Positions 31,792 through 39,945 of a stretch of DNA of 48,834 nt are shown here, piece by piece. The notes beneath the pieces were generated by a model. That model was not told the origin of the DNA, did not search any database, and saw only the letters and a list, made by a program, of their open reading frames with translations. The number at the start of each line of letters is the position of its first letter. Position 1 is the first letter of the stretch. The stretch is from contig CABSMJ010000015.1 in assembly GCA_902478785.1 (NCBI GenBank), positions 1 through 48,834 on the forward strand, read 5' to 3'. Position numbers and translations under genes: made by a program. Source of the DNA: an uncultured Oscillospiraceae bacterium. Its GTDB lineage: Bacteria > Bacillota > Clostridia > Oscillospirales > Oscillospiraceae.

Positions 31792-34182
31792 ATGTGTGAG
31801 TTCCGCAAAAGACTAAAAGAGGGCGTGGTGCTGCTGGACGGCGGCATGGGTACCATGGTCCAGGACATCCTGGCCCCCGGTGAGAACCCGGCCCTTTTGA
31901 GCATCCGGGCGCCGGAGCAGGTGGAAGCGGTCCACCGGGCCTACTTCCAGGCCGGGGCGGACGTGGTCTACACCAACACCTTTGGCGCCGGCGTTTTGAA
32001 GCTGGAGGGCAGCGGCTATACCACCGAGGAGATCACCGCTGCGTCGGTGGCGGCGGCCCGACGGGCGGCGGCACCCTTCGGCGGCTTGGTGGCGCTGGAC
32101 GTGGGTCCTCTGGGAGAGCTGCTAGAGCCTCTTGGAACGCTGCCCTTTGATCGGGCGGTGGAGCTGTATATCCGGCAGATCCGGGCAGGCGTGGAGGCCG
32201 GTGTGGACCTGATCGCCATTGAGACCATCATGGACATCTATGAGGCCAAGGCCGCCCTGCTGGCGGCACGGACGGTCACACAGGAGCTGCCGGTGCTGGT
32301 GACCATGACCTTTGAGGAGAGCGGCCGGACCTTCACCGGCTGCACGGTACCGGTGATGGCTCTGACCCTGGAATCCCTGGGGGCCGACGCCATCGGCATC
32401 AACTGCTCTGTGGGCCCCGACCGGCTGCGGGACATCGTCTCCCAGCTGCGCCGGTGGACAAAGCTGCCCATCGTGGCCAAGCCCAACGCCGGAATGCCCC
32501 GGCCCCAGGGCGGCTATGACCTGACGGCGGAGGAATTTGCGGCAGGTGTGGCGGAGCTGAGCCGTCTGGGCGCCTGCGTGGTGGGCGGCTGCTGCGGCAC
32601 CACGCCGGAGCACATCCGCCTGGTGAAGGAGCTGGTGGGTTATGTGCACCCCGCGCCTGCGCCGGAGGAGACGCCCTGCGCGGTGTGCTCCGGGCTGACG
32701 GCAGTGGAGCTGGGCAAGTCCCCGGTGGTGGTGGGCGAGCGGCTCAACCCCACCGGCAAAAAGCGCCTCAAGCAGGCGCTGCTGGAGGGCGATATGGACT
32801 ATATCATGGCCCAGGCCGTCCAGCAGGAGGAGGACGGGGCCCAGATTCTGGACGTGAACGTGGGTCTGCCAGGCCTTAACGAGGCGGAGATGATGCCTCG
32901 TGTGATCCGGGCGGTGCAGTCGGTAAGCACGCTGCCCATCCAGATCGACTCCTCGGACCCTGCCGCCATCGAGGCGGGCCTGCGGGCGGTCAACGGCCGG
33001 GCCATCGTCAACTCCGTCAACGGCGAGCCGGCATCTCTGGAGGCGGTGCTGCCTCTGGTGAAGCGCTACGGCGCCGTGGTCATCGGCCTGACCCTGGACG
33101 AAAACGGCATCCCGGAGACTGCGGAGGGGCGAACGGCCATTGCCCGGCGCATCCTGGAGCGGTGCGACAGCCTGGGCATCCCCCGGCGGGACGTGGTGAT
33201 GGACTGCGTCACCATGCCTGTGGGCTCCGACCCCAACAGCGGCGCCGTCACCCTGGCGGCGGTGTCCGCGGTCCACGCTATGGGGGTCAAGACCTCCCTG
33301 GGCGTCAGCAACGTGTCCTTCGGACTGCCCCGGCGGGATGTGCTCAACCGGACCTTTTATGCCATGGCCCTGGGCAGCGGCCTGGACCTGGCCATTTTGA
33401 ACCCGGGCGACGTGGGCATGATGGAGACTGTGTGCTCTTACCGGCTGCTCAGCGGCTGGGATGAGGGCGGACAGAATTATGTAGACCGCTTTGCCGGGAC
33501 CACCGCCCCGGTGGCTGTGGCGGCCGCGACGGCCGCGCCCGGAGCGCCGGAGAAGAAAAGTGCAGATCCCCTCACCGACGCGGTGCTTGCGGGCCTTGCG
33601 GAGGGGGCGGCCCAGGCTGCGGAGCAGATGCTCCGGGAGATGGAGCCCCAAGAGCTGATCGACAAGGCCATCATTCCCGTCCTGGACGAGGTGGGCCGCC
33701 GGTATGAGGCGGGAACGCTGTTCCTGCCCCAGCTGATGCGCTCCGCCGACGCAGCCAAGGCTGCCTGCGATGTGGTGCGGCAGGTGCTGGCCTCCAAGGG
33801 CAGCGTGCCCGACGGAGAGCCCATCGTCATCGCCACCGTCAAGGGCGACATCCACGACATCGGCAAGAACATCGTCCGGGCGGTGCTGGAGAACTACGGC
33901 TACCGCATCATCGACCTGGGCCGGGACGTGCCGCCGGAGACGGTGGTGGAGGCGGTCCGGGAGTCGGGGGCCAGGCTGTGCGGTCTCAGCGCCCTGATGA
34001 CCACCACCGTGCCTGCCATGGAGGAGACCATCCGCCAGCTGCGGGAGAGCTGCCCCGACTGCCGGGTGATGGTGGGCGGTGCCGTGCTCACCGCCGACTG
34101 GGCGGAAAAGGCCGGAGCGGACTACTATGTCAAGGACGCAGCGGCCAGCGTTCAGGCTGCCCGGGATTGCCTGGGGAAATAA
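31792..34182 (+). CDS. metH: Cobalamin-dependent methionine synthase without reactivation domain
   Basis: 796 residues in three parts. The homocysteine S-methyltransferase barrel (about 1-290) binds zinc through Cys205, Cys267 and Cys268; a pterin-binding methyl-THF barrel follows (about 300-570); and a B12 cap plus Rossmann domain (about 605-796) has the cobalt-ligating His688 in DIHDIG. The SAM-binding reactivation domain of the 1200-residue E. coli enzyme is absent, as in many Clostridia, so reductive reactivation must use another protein. An Ala/Pro linker (AAATAAPGAPEKK) joins the last two parts. AAGGAAAG lies before ATG 31792. It transfers a methyl group from the MetF product to homocysteine. 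Confidence 0.93.
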   Translation: MCEFRKRLKEGVVLLDGGMGTMVQDILAPGENPALLSIRAPEQVEAVHRAYFQAGADVVYTNTFGAGVLKLEGSGYTTEEITAASVAAARRAAAPFGGLVALDVGPLGELLEPLGTLPFDRAVELYIRQIRAGVEAGVDLIAIETIMDIYEAKAALLAARTVTQELPVLVTMTFEESGRTFTGCTVPVMALTLESLGADAIGINCSVGPDRLRDIVSQLRRWTKLPIVAKPNAGMPRPQGGYDLTAEEFAAGVAELSRLGACVVGGCCGTTPEHIRLVKELVGYVHPAPAPEETPCAVCSGLTAVELGKSPVVVGERLNPTGKKRLKQALLEGDMDYIMAQAVQQEEDGAQILDVNVGLPGLNEAEMMPRVIRAVQSVSTLPIQIDSSDPAAIEAGLRAVNGRAIVNSVNGEPASLEAVLPLVKRYGAVVIGLTLDENGIPETAEGRTAIARRILERCDSLGIPRRDVVMDCVTMPVGSDPNSGAVTLAAVSAVHAMGVKTSLGVSNVSFGLPRRDVLNRTFYAMALGSGLDLAILNPGDVGMMETVCSYRLLSGWDEGGQNYVDRFAGTTAPVAVAAATAAPGAPEKKSADPLTDAVLAGLAEGAAQAAEQMLREMEPQELIDKAIIPVLDEVGRRYEAGTLFLPQLMRSADAAKAACDVVRQVLASKGSVPDGEPIVIATVKGDIHDIGKNIVRAVLENYGYRIIDLGRDVPPETVVEAVRESGARLCGLSALMTTTVPAMEETIRQLRESCPDCRVMVGGAVLTADWAEKAGADYYVKDAAASVQAARDCLGK

Positions 34183-34192
34183 AACACAGTGA

Positions 34193-34232
34193 AAACGCCG
34201 GAGTCCTCAGCAGGACCCCGGCGCTTTTTATC
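34193..34232 (+). terminator. Terminator after metH
   Basis: A stem of about 14 bp with a mismatch (34194-34207 with 34212-34225) is followed by five T. Confidence 0.85.
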
Positions 34233-34410
34233 GCAGCAACAGCGCCAGCAGGGCCAGCATGGTCCCGGTCGCCAGACACAGACCGCTCATCAGCCCCCAC
34301 AACCGCACCCGCAGCAGCTCCTGGGTGCCAGGACGGGACAAAAAGCGGGGAAACAGTGCGACGGTCCCTGCCGCAAAGAGACCGGCGGACCACAGGAAAA
34401 CCACGTCCAT
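34228..34410 (-). CDS. Small two-helix membrane protein, function unknown
   Basis: 60 residues: one hydrophobic helix at about 2-20, a short basic/polar loop (FLSRPGTQELLRVR) and a second at about 38-58. The start ATG 34410 has GGAGG about 11 bases upstream; an earlier in-frame ATG at 34443 would add 11 residues. Its end touches the metH terminator. No family is recognised. The existence of a real gene is supported only by the ribosome binding site and the clean membrane-protein pattern. The 330 bases to its right hold only the 34647 promoter. Confidence 0.45.
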   Translation of the reverse strand: MDVVFLWSAGLFAAGTVALFPRFLSRPGTQELLRVRLWGLMSGLCLATGTMLALLALLLR

Positions 34411-34646
34411 AAAAAACAGGACCTCCTCTCCTGACCGGCGCAAACTGCTCCGCTTTTTTTCCGGGGCGGCGCTGCCGATGGGCTTTTATTCTACGCATTC
34501 AGTAAACCGCAAATTCCTCCCGGGCACAAGCAGGGGGGAGTAAATGTTTGGTAAAATCCTGAAACTTTGGTGGAAGAAGCAGAGGCGAAAGATTTTCCAA
34601 GATCTGAAAAGACTAGAAAAGTTTACAAATGGCGGACGGATTGTCT

Positions 34647-34675
34647 TTGACCCGGAGGCGATAAGATGCTATAAT
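34647..34675 (+). promoter_or_regulatory. Promoter of the 73-residue protein gene
   Basis: TTGACC (34647-34652), a 17-base spacer and consensus TATAAT (34670-34675). Confidence 0.65.
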
Positions 34676-34738
34676 AATAAAAATCTCTGCCAACAAAGCG
34701 CCCTGGAGCGCCTGCGGCACACGAAGGAGGAGCGTACC

Positions 34739-34960
34739 ATGAGGAAGCTGTTTGACTGGGCTGACCGCTGGATCGCGGCGGCCACCTGGCGGGATCTGGC
34801 GCTGGTGAAGCTGTGTCTGTGCGCCATGGGAGTGTTGATCGGCCTGTGCATCCCCCAGCGGCGGAAAAAGGGAGTGGCTGCAGCGGCTTCCGCGGTATTC
34901 GCCATGACCTACGCGCCGCTGATGGCCAAGTTTTTGAGTCTGATGCCGGACAAGGAATAA
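34739..34960 (+). CDS. Small membrane protein, conserved type in Clostridia
   Basis: 73 residues. An amphipathic start (FDWADRWIAAATWRDLALVK) precedes two short hydrophobic helices separated by a basic IPQRRKKG loop. Similar small proteins in Clostridia are often carried under the label permease of phosphate ABC transporter, which I consider unsupported. AAGGAGGAG precedes ATG 34739. It has its own promoter (34647) and a strong hairpin (34972-35001) after it, so it is a single-gene unit. Confidence 0.65.
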   Translation: MRKLFDWADRWIAAATWRDLALVKLCLCAMGVLIGLCIPQRRKKGVAAAASAVFAMTYAPLMAKFLSLMPDKE

Positions 34961-34971
34961 AGACCAGAGAA

Positions 34972-35002
34972 AGTGGGACCTGGAATGGCAGGTCCCACTT
35001 TC
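34972..35002 (+). terminator. Hairpin after the 73-residue protein gene
   Basis: A perfect 13-bp stem AAAGTGGGACCTG with its complement and a 6-base loop. A T-tract is weak (TTTC), so termination efficiency is uncertain. Confidence 0.55.
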
Positions 35003-35031
35003 GGAGAAGCTAAAAGGGAGGAGCGAAAGGG

Positions 35032-35619
35032 ATGCGCGTGGAGATCCTGATGGGCAGTCCCAGAAGAGCGGGCAACACGGCGGCGCTGCTGGAACCCTTC
35101 TGCCAAGAGTTGAGCCAGCAGGGTGCAGTGTGGAACTGTCACTGGCTCTATGATCTGGACCTGCATCCCTGTACCGCCTGCCGCCGCTGTCAGGAGGACT
35201 GGACCGTCTTTGGCTGCCGCTGGCAGGACGATGGCCAGATGCTCTTTGACGCCATTTTGGCCGCAGATCTGCTGGTGCTGGCCACACCGGTGTATTCTTG
35301 GTACTGCACGCCGCCGATGAAGGCGCTGCTGGACCGGATGGTCTACGGCATGAACAAGTATTACGGTGCCAAGCGGGGCCCTGCCCTGTGGGCGGGTAAG
35401 CCGATGGCCTTGGTGACCACCTGCGGCTACCCGCCGGAGAAAGGGGCGGACCTGCTGGCCGAAGGACTGCGGCGCTATTGCCGCCACTCCCAGCTCAAGT
35501 GGCTGGGCATGCTGGCGGAGCGCCATATGGGATATGACACCGTTTTCATGGATCAGGAGAAGGCGGACCGGGCCCGCCGGTTCGCCAGAGATTGCCTGGA
35601 GATGGTGGAACAACAGTGA
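35032..35619 (+). CDS. NADPH-dependent FMN reductase/flavodoxin-fold oxidoreductase
   Basis: 195 residues. The N-terminal GSPRRAGNTAAL binds FMN phosphate, PCTACRRCQ resembles the cysteine cluster of iron-sulfur flavoproteins of the ISF type (though only part of the four-Cys set is seen), and TPVYSWYCTPPMKALLDR is the FMN isoalloxazine loop of the NADPH_dep_red family. It probably reduces quinones, metals or other small acceptors. AAGGGAGG precedes the start, ATG 35032, which is 72 bases after the small membrane protein but behind a hairpin. The next gene begins 32 bases on. Confidence 0.85.
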   Translation: MRVEILMGSPRRAGNTAALLEPFCQELSQQGAVWNCHWLYDLDLHPCTACRRCQEDWTVFGCRWQDDGQMLFDAILAADLLVLATPVYSWYCTPPMKALLDRMVYGMNKYYGAKRGPALWAGKPMALVTTCGYPPEKGADLLAEGLRRYCRHSQLKWLGMLAERHMGYDTVFMDQEKADRARRFARDCLEMVEQQ

Positions 35620-35651
35620 GGAGAAGGCCGTAGAGGCCGCATAGAATAGAT

Positions 35652-36158
35652 ATGTTTTGGAAGCAGATGGGCAGATTTGTGGTGACAGTGGCCGGCATCG
35701 GTGTGCTGGCCCACGTTTTGGGCGAGGCGCTGCCCCGCCGCTGGTTTTCCCCGCAGGGGGTGTTCTGGCGTCCCTTTTCCTGGGAGAAGGAGGGGCGTAT
35801 TTACCGGAAGGTGGGCATTGAGCGCTGGAAGGACCATTTGCCTGATGCCAGCCGCCACGCCAGGGACATGGAGCCCAAAACCCTGTCTGGGGACCGGACG
35901 GCGGCGCACCTGCTGCGACTGGTGCAGGAGACCTGTGTAGCAGAGCTGATCCACTGGCTGCTGTGGCTCATCAGCCCGGTGCTGCTTCTGGTGATGAAAA
36001 AGCCCTGGAGCATCGTGATGACGGTGCTTTACGGCCTTTCCAATCTGCCCTTTATCCTGATCCAGCGCTACAATCGTCCCCGACTGCTTCGGCTCTATGA
36101 GCGGATGGCGCAGCGGGAGCAGTTGAAAAAGACCATCGAGGAAGCATTGCCGCAATGA
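35652..36158 (+). CDS. CrtO-like glycosyl acyltransferase family membrane protein
   Basis: 168 residues. It resembles staphylococcal CrtO, the acyltransferase that esterifies the glucose of staphyloxanthin: a FSWEKEGRIYRK stretch and WKDHLPDA early, then AELIHW, and near the C-terminus IQRYNRPRL. Three hydrophobic segments (about 8-25, 95-115, 118-135) fit a membrane enzyme. There are no carotenoid genes here; instead its stop overlaps the start of a diacylglycerol-type glycosyltransferase, so it may acylate a glycolipid head group. I infer that substrate from context alone. Confidence 0.75.
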   Translation: MFWKQMGRFVVTVAGIGVLAHVLGEALPRRWFSPQGVFWRPFSWEKEGRIYRKVGIERWKDHLPDASRHARDMEPKTLSGDRTAAHLLRLVQETCVAELIHWLLWLISPVLLLVMKKPWSIVMTVLYGLSNLPFILIQRYNRPRLLRLYERMAQREQLKKTIEEALPQ

Positions 36159-37303
36159 AACCATTGAAAATTCTTGTCTTGTCCAGCAACAACGGCGGTG
36201 GCCACAATACGGCGGGCCGCGCCATCCTGGAGGCCGCGGGAGAGCGGAATGTCTGGGGTGAAATGCTGGACGGACTGTCCTTTGACGCTCCTTGGAAATC
36301 CAAGGCAGTGGCGGATATCCATGTGAAAGGGGCTCTCTACGCCCCGGAGTTGTTCGCTCTGGGCAATGCTCTGGCGGAGCGCCCGCCCCGGGAGCATCGC
36401 GAATCCTTGTGCTACCGCATCAACGCCCGGTATGCCCACCGGGTCTATCGTTATGTGTCTGAGCGGCACGTCGATGCCGTCATCTGTACCCATGTGTTCC
36501 CGGCTCTGGCCATGACGGAGGTGAAGCGCAGTTTCTCCAAAAATTTTCCTGCCTTCTTTGTGGCCACGGATTACAGCTGCGCGCCCTATGTGAATGAGAC
36601 GGACTTGGACGGTTATTTCATTCCCCATCCCTCTTTGCGCCGGGAATTTGTGGAGGCCCATGTGCCCTATGCCCGTCTCTTTCCCTCGGGAATCCCGGTG
36701 GCCCGCCGGTTTTCCCAGCATCTGGATCGGCAGGAGGCCCGCCGGCGACTGGGCTTGCCCCAGGAGCCTCAGGCGGTGCTGGTGATGACCGGCTCCATGG
36801 GCTTTGGTGACGTGCCAGGGCTGCTTTTGGAGCTTTTGCAGCAGCTGCCCCGGGAGACGCTGCTTTTAGTCCTGGGAGGCAACAATCAAAAGCTCAAGGA
36901 TACGCTGCGGGCGGAGTTCAGTCCCTGCGCCAATATTCGTGTCTTGGACTTCACCCGGGAGGTGGAGCTATATATGGACGCCTCGGACGTGCTCATCTCC
37001 AAGCCCGGAGGCCTGAGCACCACGGAGGCGGCGGTGCGGGGCATCCCCCTGGTCCACACCACGCCCATTCCCGGCTGGGAGGAGCGGAATGTGGCCTTTT
37101 TCCAGGAGCACAAGCTCTCCCGCTATGGCCCCACTCCCAAGGAGGCGGCCCGGGAGGCCGCCTGGCTGCTGGCGCATCCTGAGGAGCGGGAGGCCATGGT
37201 GGCCCGTCAGCGGGCTCAGATCCCACCGGACGGAGCGGAGCGGATCATGACCACGGTCATCAACCTCTGCCGCAGGCAAGAGGAGGAAGAAAAGGAGCAA
37301 TGA
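36155..37303 (+). CDS. MGDG-synthase-like glycosyltransferase (diacylglycerol type)
   Basis: 382 residues, GT28/MurG-like two-domain fold. The N-terminal SSNNGGGHNTAGRAI is the MGDG-synthase acceptor motif, and the C-terminal domain has ISKPGGLSTTEA and GIPLVHTTPIPGWEERN, the donor-nucleotide site. Such enzymes put glucose or galactose on diacylglycerol to make membrane glycolipids and lipoteichoic acid anchors. The 4-base overlap (ATGA) with the CrtO-like gene and a further ATGA overlap with the VOC gene show a tightly coupled operon. A charged tail (EEEEKEQ) ends the protein. The donor sugar cannot be read from sequence. Confidence 0.85.
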   Translation: MKPLKILVLSSNNGGGHNTAGRAILEAAGERNVWGEMLDGLSFDAPWKSKAVADIHVKGALYAPELFALGNALAERPPREHRESLCYRINARYAHRVYRYVSERHVDAVICTHVFPALAMTEVKRSFSKNFPAFFVATDYSCAPYVNETDLDGYFIPHPSLRREFVEAHVPYARLFPSGIPVARRFSQHLDRQEARRRLGLPQEPQAVLVMTGSMGFGDVPGLLLELLQQLPRETLLLVLGGNNQKLKDTLRAEFSPCANIRVLDFTREVELYMDASDVLISKPGGLSTTEAAVRGIPLVHTTPIPGWEERNVAFFQEHKLSRYGPTPKEAAREAAWLLAHPEEREAMVARQRAQIPPDGAERIMTTVINLCRRQEEEEKEQ

Positions 37304-37674
37304 GAAATATGACATTCAAAATGGTACACAACAACCTCAATGTATCAAATCTGGAGCGGAGCCTGGCCTTTTACGACAAGGCCCTGGGCCTGAAGGAGAT
37401 CCGTCGGAAGGAGTCAGAGGATTTCACCATCGTCTTTCTGGGGGATGGACTGGGGCAGCATCTGCTGGAGCTGACCTGGCTCAAGGGCCATCCCCAGCCC
37501 TATGACCTGGGAGAGAACGAGTTCCACCTGGCCTTTGAGACCGACGATATGGACGCTGCCCTGGCCCACCATAAGGAGATGGACTGTGTCTGCTTTGAAA
37601 ACCCGGCCATGGGCATCTACTTCATCTCGGACCCAGACGGGTATTGGTTGGAGATCGTGCCCAAGAAGGACTGA
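37300..37674 (+). CDS. VOC-family protein (glyoxalase I type)
   Basis: 124 residues made of two beta-alpha-beta-beta-beta VOC modules. Metal-binding candidates are His at MVHNNLNV (residue 9-10), the glutamate of LLELTW, His of EFHLAF and the final glutamate in LEIVPK; together they match glyoxalase I, which converts the methylglyoxal-thiol adduct to a lactoyl thioester. It overlaps the glycosyltransferase by 4 bases. In Clostridia the thiol is probably not glutathione, so the substrate is uncertain. Confidence 0.85.
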   Translation: MRNMTFKMVHNNLNVSNLERSLAFYDKALGLKEIRRKESEDFTIVFLGDGLGQHLLELTWLKGHPQPYDLGENEFHLAFETDDMDAALAHHKEMDCVCFENPAMGIYFISDPDGYWLEIVPKKD

Positions 37675-37708
37675 TGGAGGCACCAGTTGGGAATATTTGA
37701 AAAAGTGA

Positions 37709-37737
37709 TTGTATTTTTCCGGTAAATCCGGTATACT
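37709..37737 (+). promoter_or_regulatory. Promoter of the 60-residue protein gene
   Basis: TTGTAT (37709-37714), a 17-base spacer and TATACT (37732-37737), 50 bases before the start codon. Confidence 0.6.
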
Positions 37738-37787
37738 GAAAAGCTAAGAGGGCACTGCCCTGACGGAGAACGAAGGAGGTTTTCAGG

Positions 37788-37970
37788 ATGAATCGAACGG
37801 CTCGTTTCGTATTGAAGCTTGTGGCGGCCGGCCTGGCCCTGGCGGCACTGGTGTGCTTGATCGTGGGCAGCTGGAGCGACGTGGCGGAAAAGTGCTGCAG
37901 CGGTAAGCGCCTTGCAAAGCGCGGAAGTGAATACGACGACTACGACGATGAGGAACTGTACGAGGAATAA
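37788..37970 (+). CDS. Small single-pass membrane protein with acidic tail
   Basis: 60 residues: a basic N-terminus, one hydrophobic helix (about 8-28), then a CC pair, a basic stretch and a highly acidic tail (DDYDDEELYEE). AAGGAGG precedes ATG 37788, and the gene has its own promoter and terminator (38009-38042). No family is recognised. The sequence pattern and good signals make it a real gene; the function is unknown. Confidence 0.72.
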   Translation: MNRTARFVLKLVAAGLALAALVCLIVGSWSDVAEKCCSGKRLAKRGSEYDDYDDEELYEE

Positions 37971-38008
37971 GCGTTCTTCCAAGGACCCCTTCGTCCCGCA
38001 ATGAAGCA

Positions 38009-38042
38009 AAAAAAGAGCATCCCCGTCGGGGATGCTCTTTTT
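38009..38042. terminator. Bidirectional terminator
   Basis: A perfect 14-bp stem (AAAAGAGCATCCCC and complement) with a 3-base loop, flanked by A and T runs. It can end both the 60-residue gene and the converging DMT-exporter gene. Confidence 0.88.
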
Positions 38043-38063
38043 CTGTTTTTTAAGAGGGATGTC

Positions 38064-39026
38064 TTATGGCGTCTCAGCCGCCTGAGACGGCAGAGACGGC
38101 CCCTCATCGGAGGGCGGCTGGGCAGCCCGCTCGTCCTTTCCCGCCAGGAGAAAGACCGTAGCCAAAATGCAGGCAAAGCCCAGCAGGTCCATGGGCTGGA
38201 ACGAAGTGTGGAGCCACAGGGCGGAAAATACGGCGGCAGACACCGGCTCTGTGGTGGCCAGCATGCTGGCCCTCACCGGGCCCACTTGAGAGATGCCGTA
38301 CATGAACAAGCCAAAGGCCACCACGGTCCCCAGCAAGGTGATGACCACGATGGTCAGCACCAGACCCAGAGAGACCTCCACCTGCTCCCGCCAGACGCGA
38401 GAACCCAGAGAGAGGCAGGTGCCACCCACCAGCATGCCCCAGCCCATGACCACGGTGCTGCCCCATTTGGAGATGAGGCGAGAGGGGAGAAGGGTGTAGA
38501 TGGTGACAGCCACTGCGGTAGTCAGGCCCCAGAACAGTCCCTGGGTAGACAGGACCATATGCCGCGGATCTCCGTGGGTGGCCAGCAGGAAGGTGCCTGC
38601 CACAGCCAGGACAGCGGCCAGCAACTCCTTTTTCCGGGGCCAGCGGCGGCCGGCGATGCACACCAGCACCATGATGATGACCAGGTTCAGATTTTGCAGC
38701 ACCGTGGTGGTGCCTGCATTGGTGTAGGAGATGGCAGTCATGTAGGAGTACTGGCACAGCACCAGACCGCCCAGGGCGAAGAGCACCAGACGGACCGCAT
38801 CTCGCCAGGATTTCCAGATACCGGTAAGGCCAGGGGCCCGACGGACCACTGCCAGAAGCAGCAGGGCGATTCCCGCACCCAGCTCTCGGACACAGGTGAC
38901 CCAGAGGGTACTCACCTCATAGTGGGAGAAGAGATATTCGCCGCATGTGCCGGAAAATCCCCAGAAGATACCGCCCACCACGGTGCACAAAATACCTTTC
39001 AGGGCTACTGTCTTTGGTGTGTTCAT
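38064..39026 (-). CDS. EamA/DMT-family transporter
   Basis: 320 residues with ten hydrophobic helices in two repeated EamA halves. The first starts GGIFWGFSGTCGEY and the second near GLFWGLTTAVAVTIYTL. Members export amino acids, nucleosides or other metabolites; the substrate is unpredictable. The start ATG 39026 overlaps the stop of the GIY-YIG gene (ATGA), so they are translated together. A polar tail (DEGPSLPSQAAETP) is cytoplasmic. Ribosome binding site GAGG lies upstream within the previous gene. Confidence 0.9.
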   Translation of the reverse strand: MNTPKTVALKGILCTVVGGIFWGFSGTCGEYLFSHYEVSTLWVTCVRELGAGIALLLLAVVRRAPGLTGIWKSWRDAVRLVLFALGGLVLCQYSYMTAISYTNAGTTTVLQNLNLVIIMVLVCIAGRRWPRKKELLAAVLAVAGTFLLATHGDPRHMVLSTQGLFWGLTTAVAVTIYTLLPSRLISKWGSTVVMGWGMLVGGTCLSLGSRVWREQVEVSLGLVLTIVVITLLGTVVAFGLFMYGISQVGPVRASMLATTEPVSAAVFSALWLHTSFQPMDLLGFACILATVFLLAGKDERAAQPPSDEGPSLPSQAAETP

Positions 39027-39310
39027 AGAATCTGTGCCTCACTCTCTTGTGTGATGTCAAGGGGAACTGTGCCATGGATCAAAGCCAGCTTTTCCTCCCG
39101 GCGCAGGCGCTTGATGGCTGCCTCCCGACGCAATGCGGCGCCCTTGTTCGGCTGCGCCTCCCGCCATACCACCGTTACAGGGAGGCGGGAGCGGGTGTAT
39201 TTGGCGCCCTGGCCCCGATTGTGGACGGCAGCCCGCCGGTCCACATCCCGGGCGATGCCGGTATAGAGGCTTCCATCGGCGCAGCGCAGGATATAGACCC
39301 ACCACTCCAC
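39023..39310 (-). CDS. GIY-YIG nuclease-domain protein (YhbQ/UPF0213-like)
   Basis: 95 residues with one GIY-YIG domain. VYILRCADGSLYTGIA carries the two tripeptide-like motifs (VYI and YTG), followed by the conserved Arg in IARDVDRR and an HNRGQGAKYTRSR segment. The catalytic glutamate is at EAAIKRLRREEK or close to it. Proteins of this stand-alone class are thought to act on DNA but are little studied. The start GTG 39310 follows GGGAGGGAG. It is coupled by 4-base overlap to the EamA exporter, a pairing that seems to be only transcriptional. Confidence 0.88.
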   Translation of the reverse strand: MEWWVYILRCADGSLYTGIARDVDRRAAVHNRGQGAKYTRSRLPVTVVWREAQPNKGAALRREAAIKRLRREEKLALIHGTVPLDITQESEAQIL

Positions 39311-39523
39311 AAGCTCTCCCTCCCCAATTCGTCAAGCGAATCCATCTTAACGCATTTTTCACCGGAAAGCCATGGAGGAACCCACAAAAAACAATCCTGT
39401 CCCTTGTGGCTTTTTCACACAATGGATATCTGCCTTGCTTCCGGGTTCCCATTGGGGGGCAGCGGCGCATACAATGGTCTGTACCCATGAAAATGGGCAG
39501 CTCAATAAGTAGGTGAATACGAT

Positions 39524-39847
39524 ATGTGTATCGATGAATCCCTTTCCTATCAGAAGCTCTGCGCCTGCCGTCCCGACAGCTGCAACAAGAGCGCCAACCA
39601 GTGCGTGTCGGTGAGTCTCCCCATCGAGGTCAGTCCTGCCGCCACTCTGGGTGAAATCACCACCAGCTGCCAGGGCACGCCCACCGTGACCTGCCAGACC
39701 GACGCCTCCCGCAACCTGTGTGTCCTCACTGTGACCCAGCAGGTGTGCCTGAGTATCCCTGTGTGTTACGGCGTCAGCACCACCGCCGGCGCGGCGGAGA
39801 TTGCCTGCGCCGAGGACAGCGGCTGTGGCTGCGGCTGCCGCCGATAA
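39524..39847 (+). CDS. Cysteine-rich small protein, function unknown
   Basis: 107 residues with eleven or more Cys, including a starting MCIDES, CACRPDSC, repeated single Cys in the middle (CVSV, SCQG, TCQT, LCVL, VCLS, VCYG) and a GCGCGCRR end. No signal peptide or membrane helix is seen. The beta-strand-like alternation of Val/Ser/Thr suggests a small beta protein. Cys-rich proteins of this size are common in spore coats of Clostridia, but I cannot assign it. The Shine-Dalgarno is TAGGTGA before ATG 39524, and a GC-rich terminator follows. The 210 bases upstream, back to the GIY-YIG start, show only a small CCCAT-loop-ATGGG hairpin near 39487-39500. Confidence 0.7.
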   Translation: MCIDESLSYQKLCACRPDSCNKSANQCVSVSLPIEVSPAATLGEITTSCQGTPTVTCQTDASRNLCVLTVTQQVCLSIPVCYGVSTTAGAAEIACAEDSGCGCGCRR

Positions 39848-39885
39848 GGAAAGACGCGCCGCATAAGAGCGGCATTTGCATAGAA

Positions 39886-39926
39886 CTGGCCGGGGCCGCG
39901 GATTCCGCGGTCCCGGCCTTTGTGGG
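39886..39926 (+). terminator. GC-rich terminator after the Cys-rich gene
   Basis: A stem of about 14 bp (GGCCGGGGCCGCGG against CCGCGGTCCCGGCC, one mismatch), a 3-base loop and TTTGTG. Confidence 0.7.
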
Positions 39927-39945
39927 TGTGGGAAAGGAAACGCTT

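Noticed and set aside
32122..33855. 577-codon minus-strand frame opposite metH
   Set aside because: No recognisable domains, His/Gln/Arg/Gly-rich, fully antisense to a well-conserved methionine synthase.
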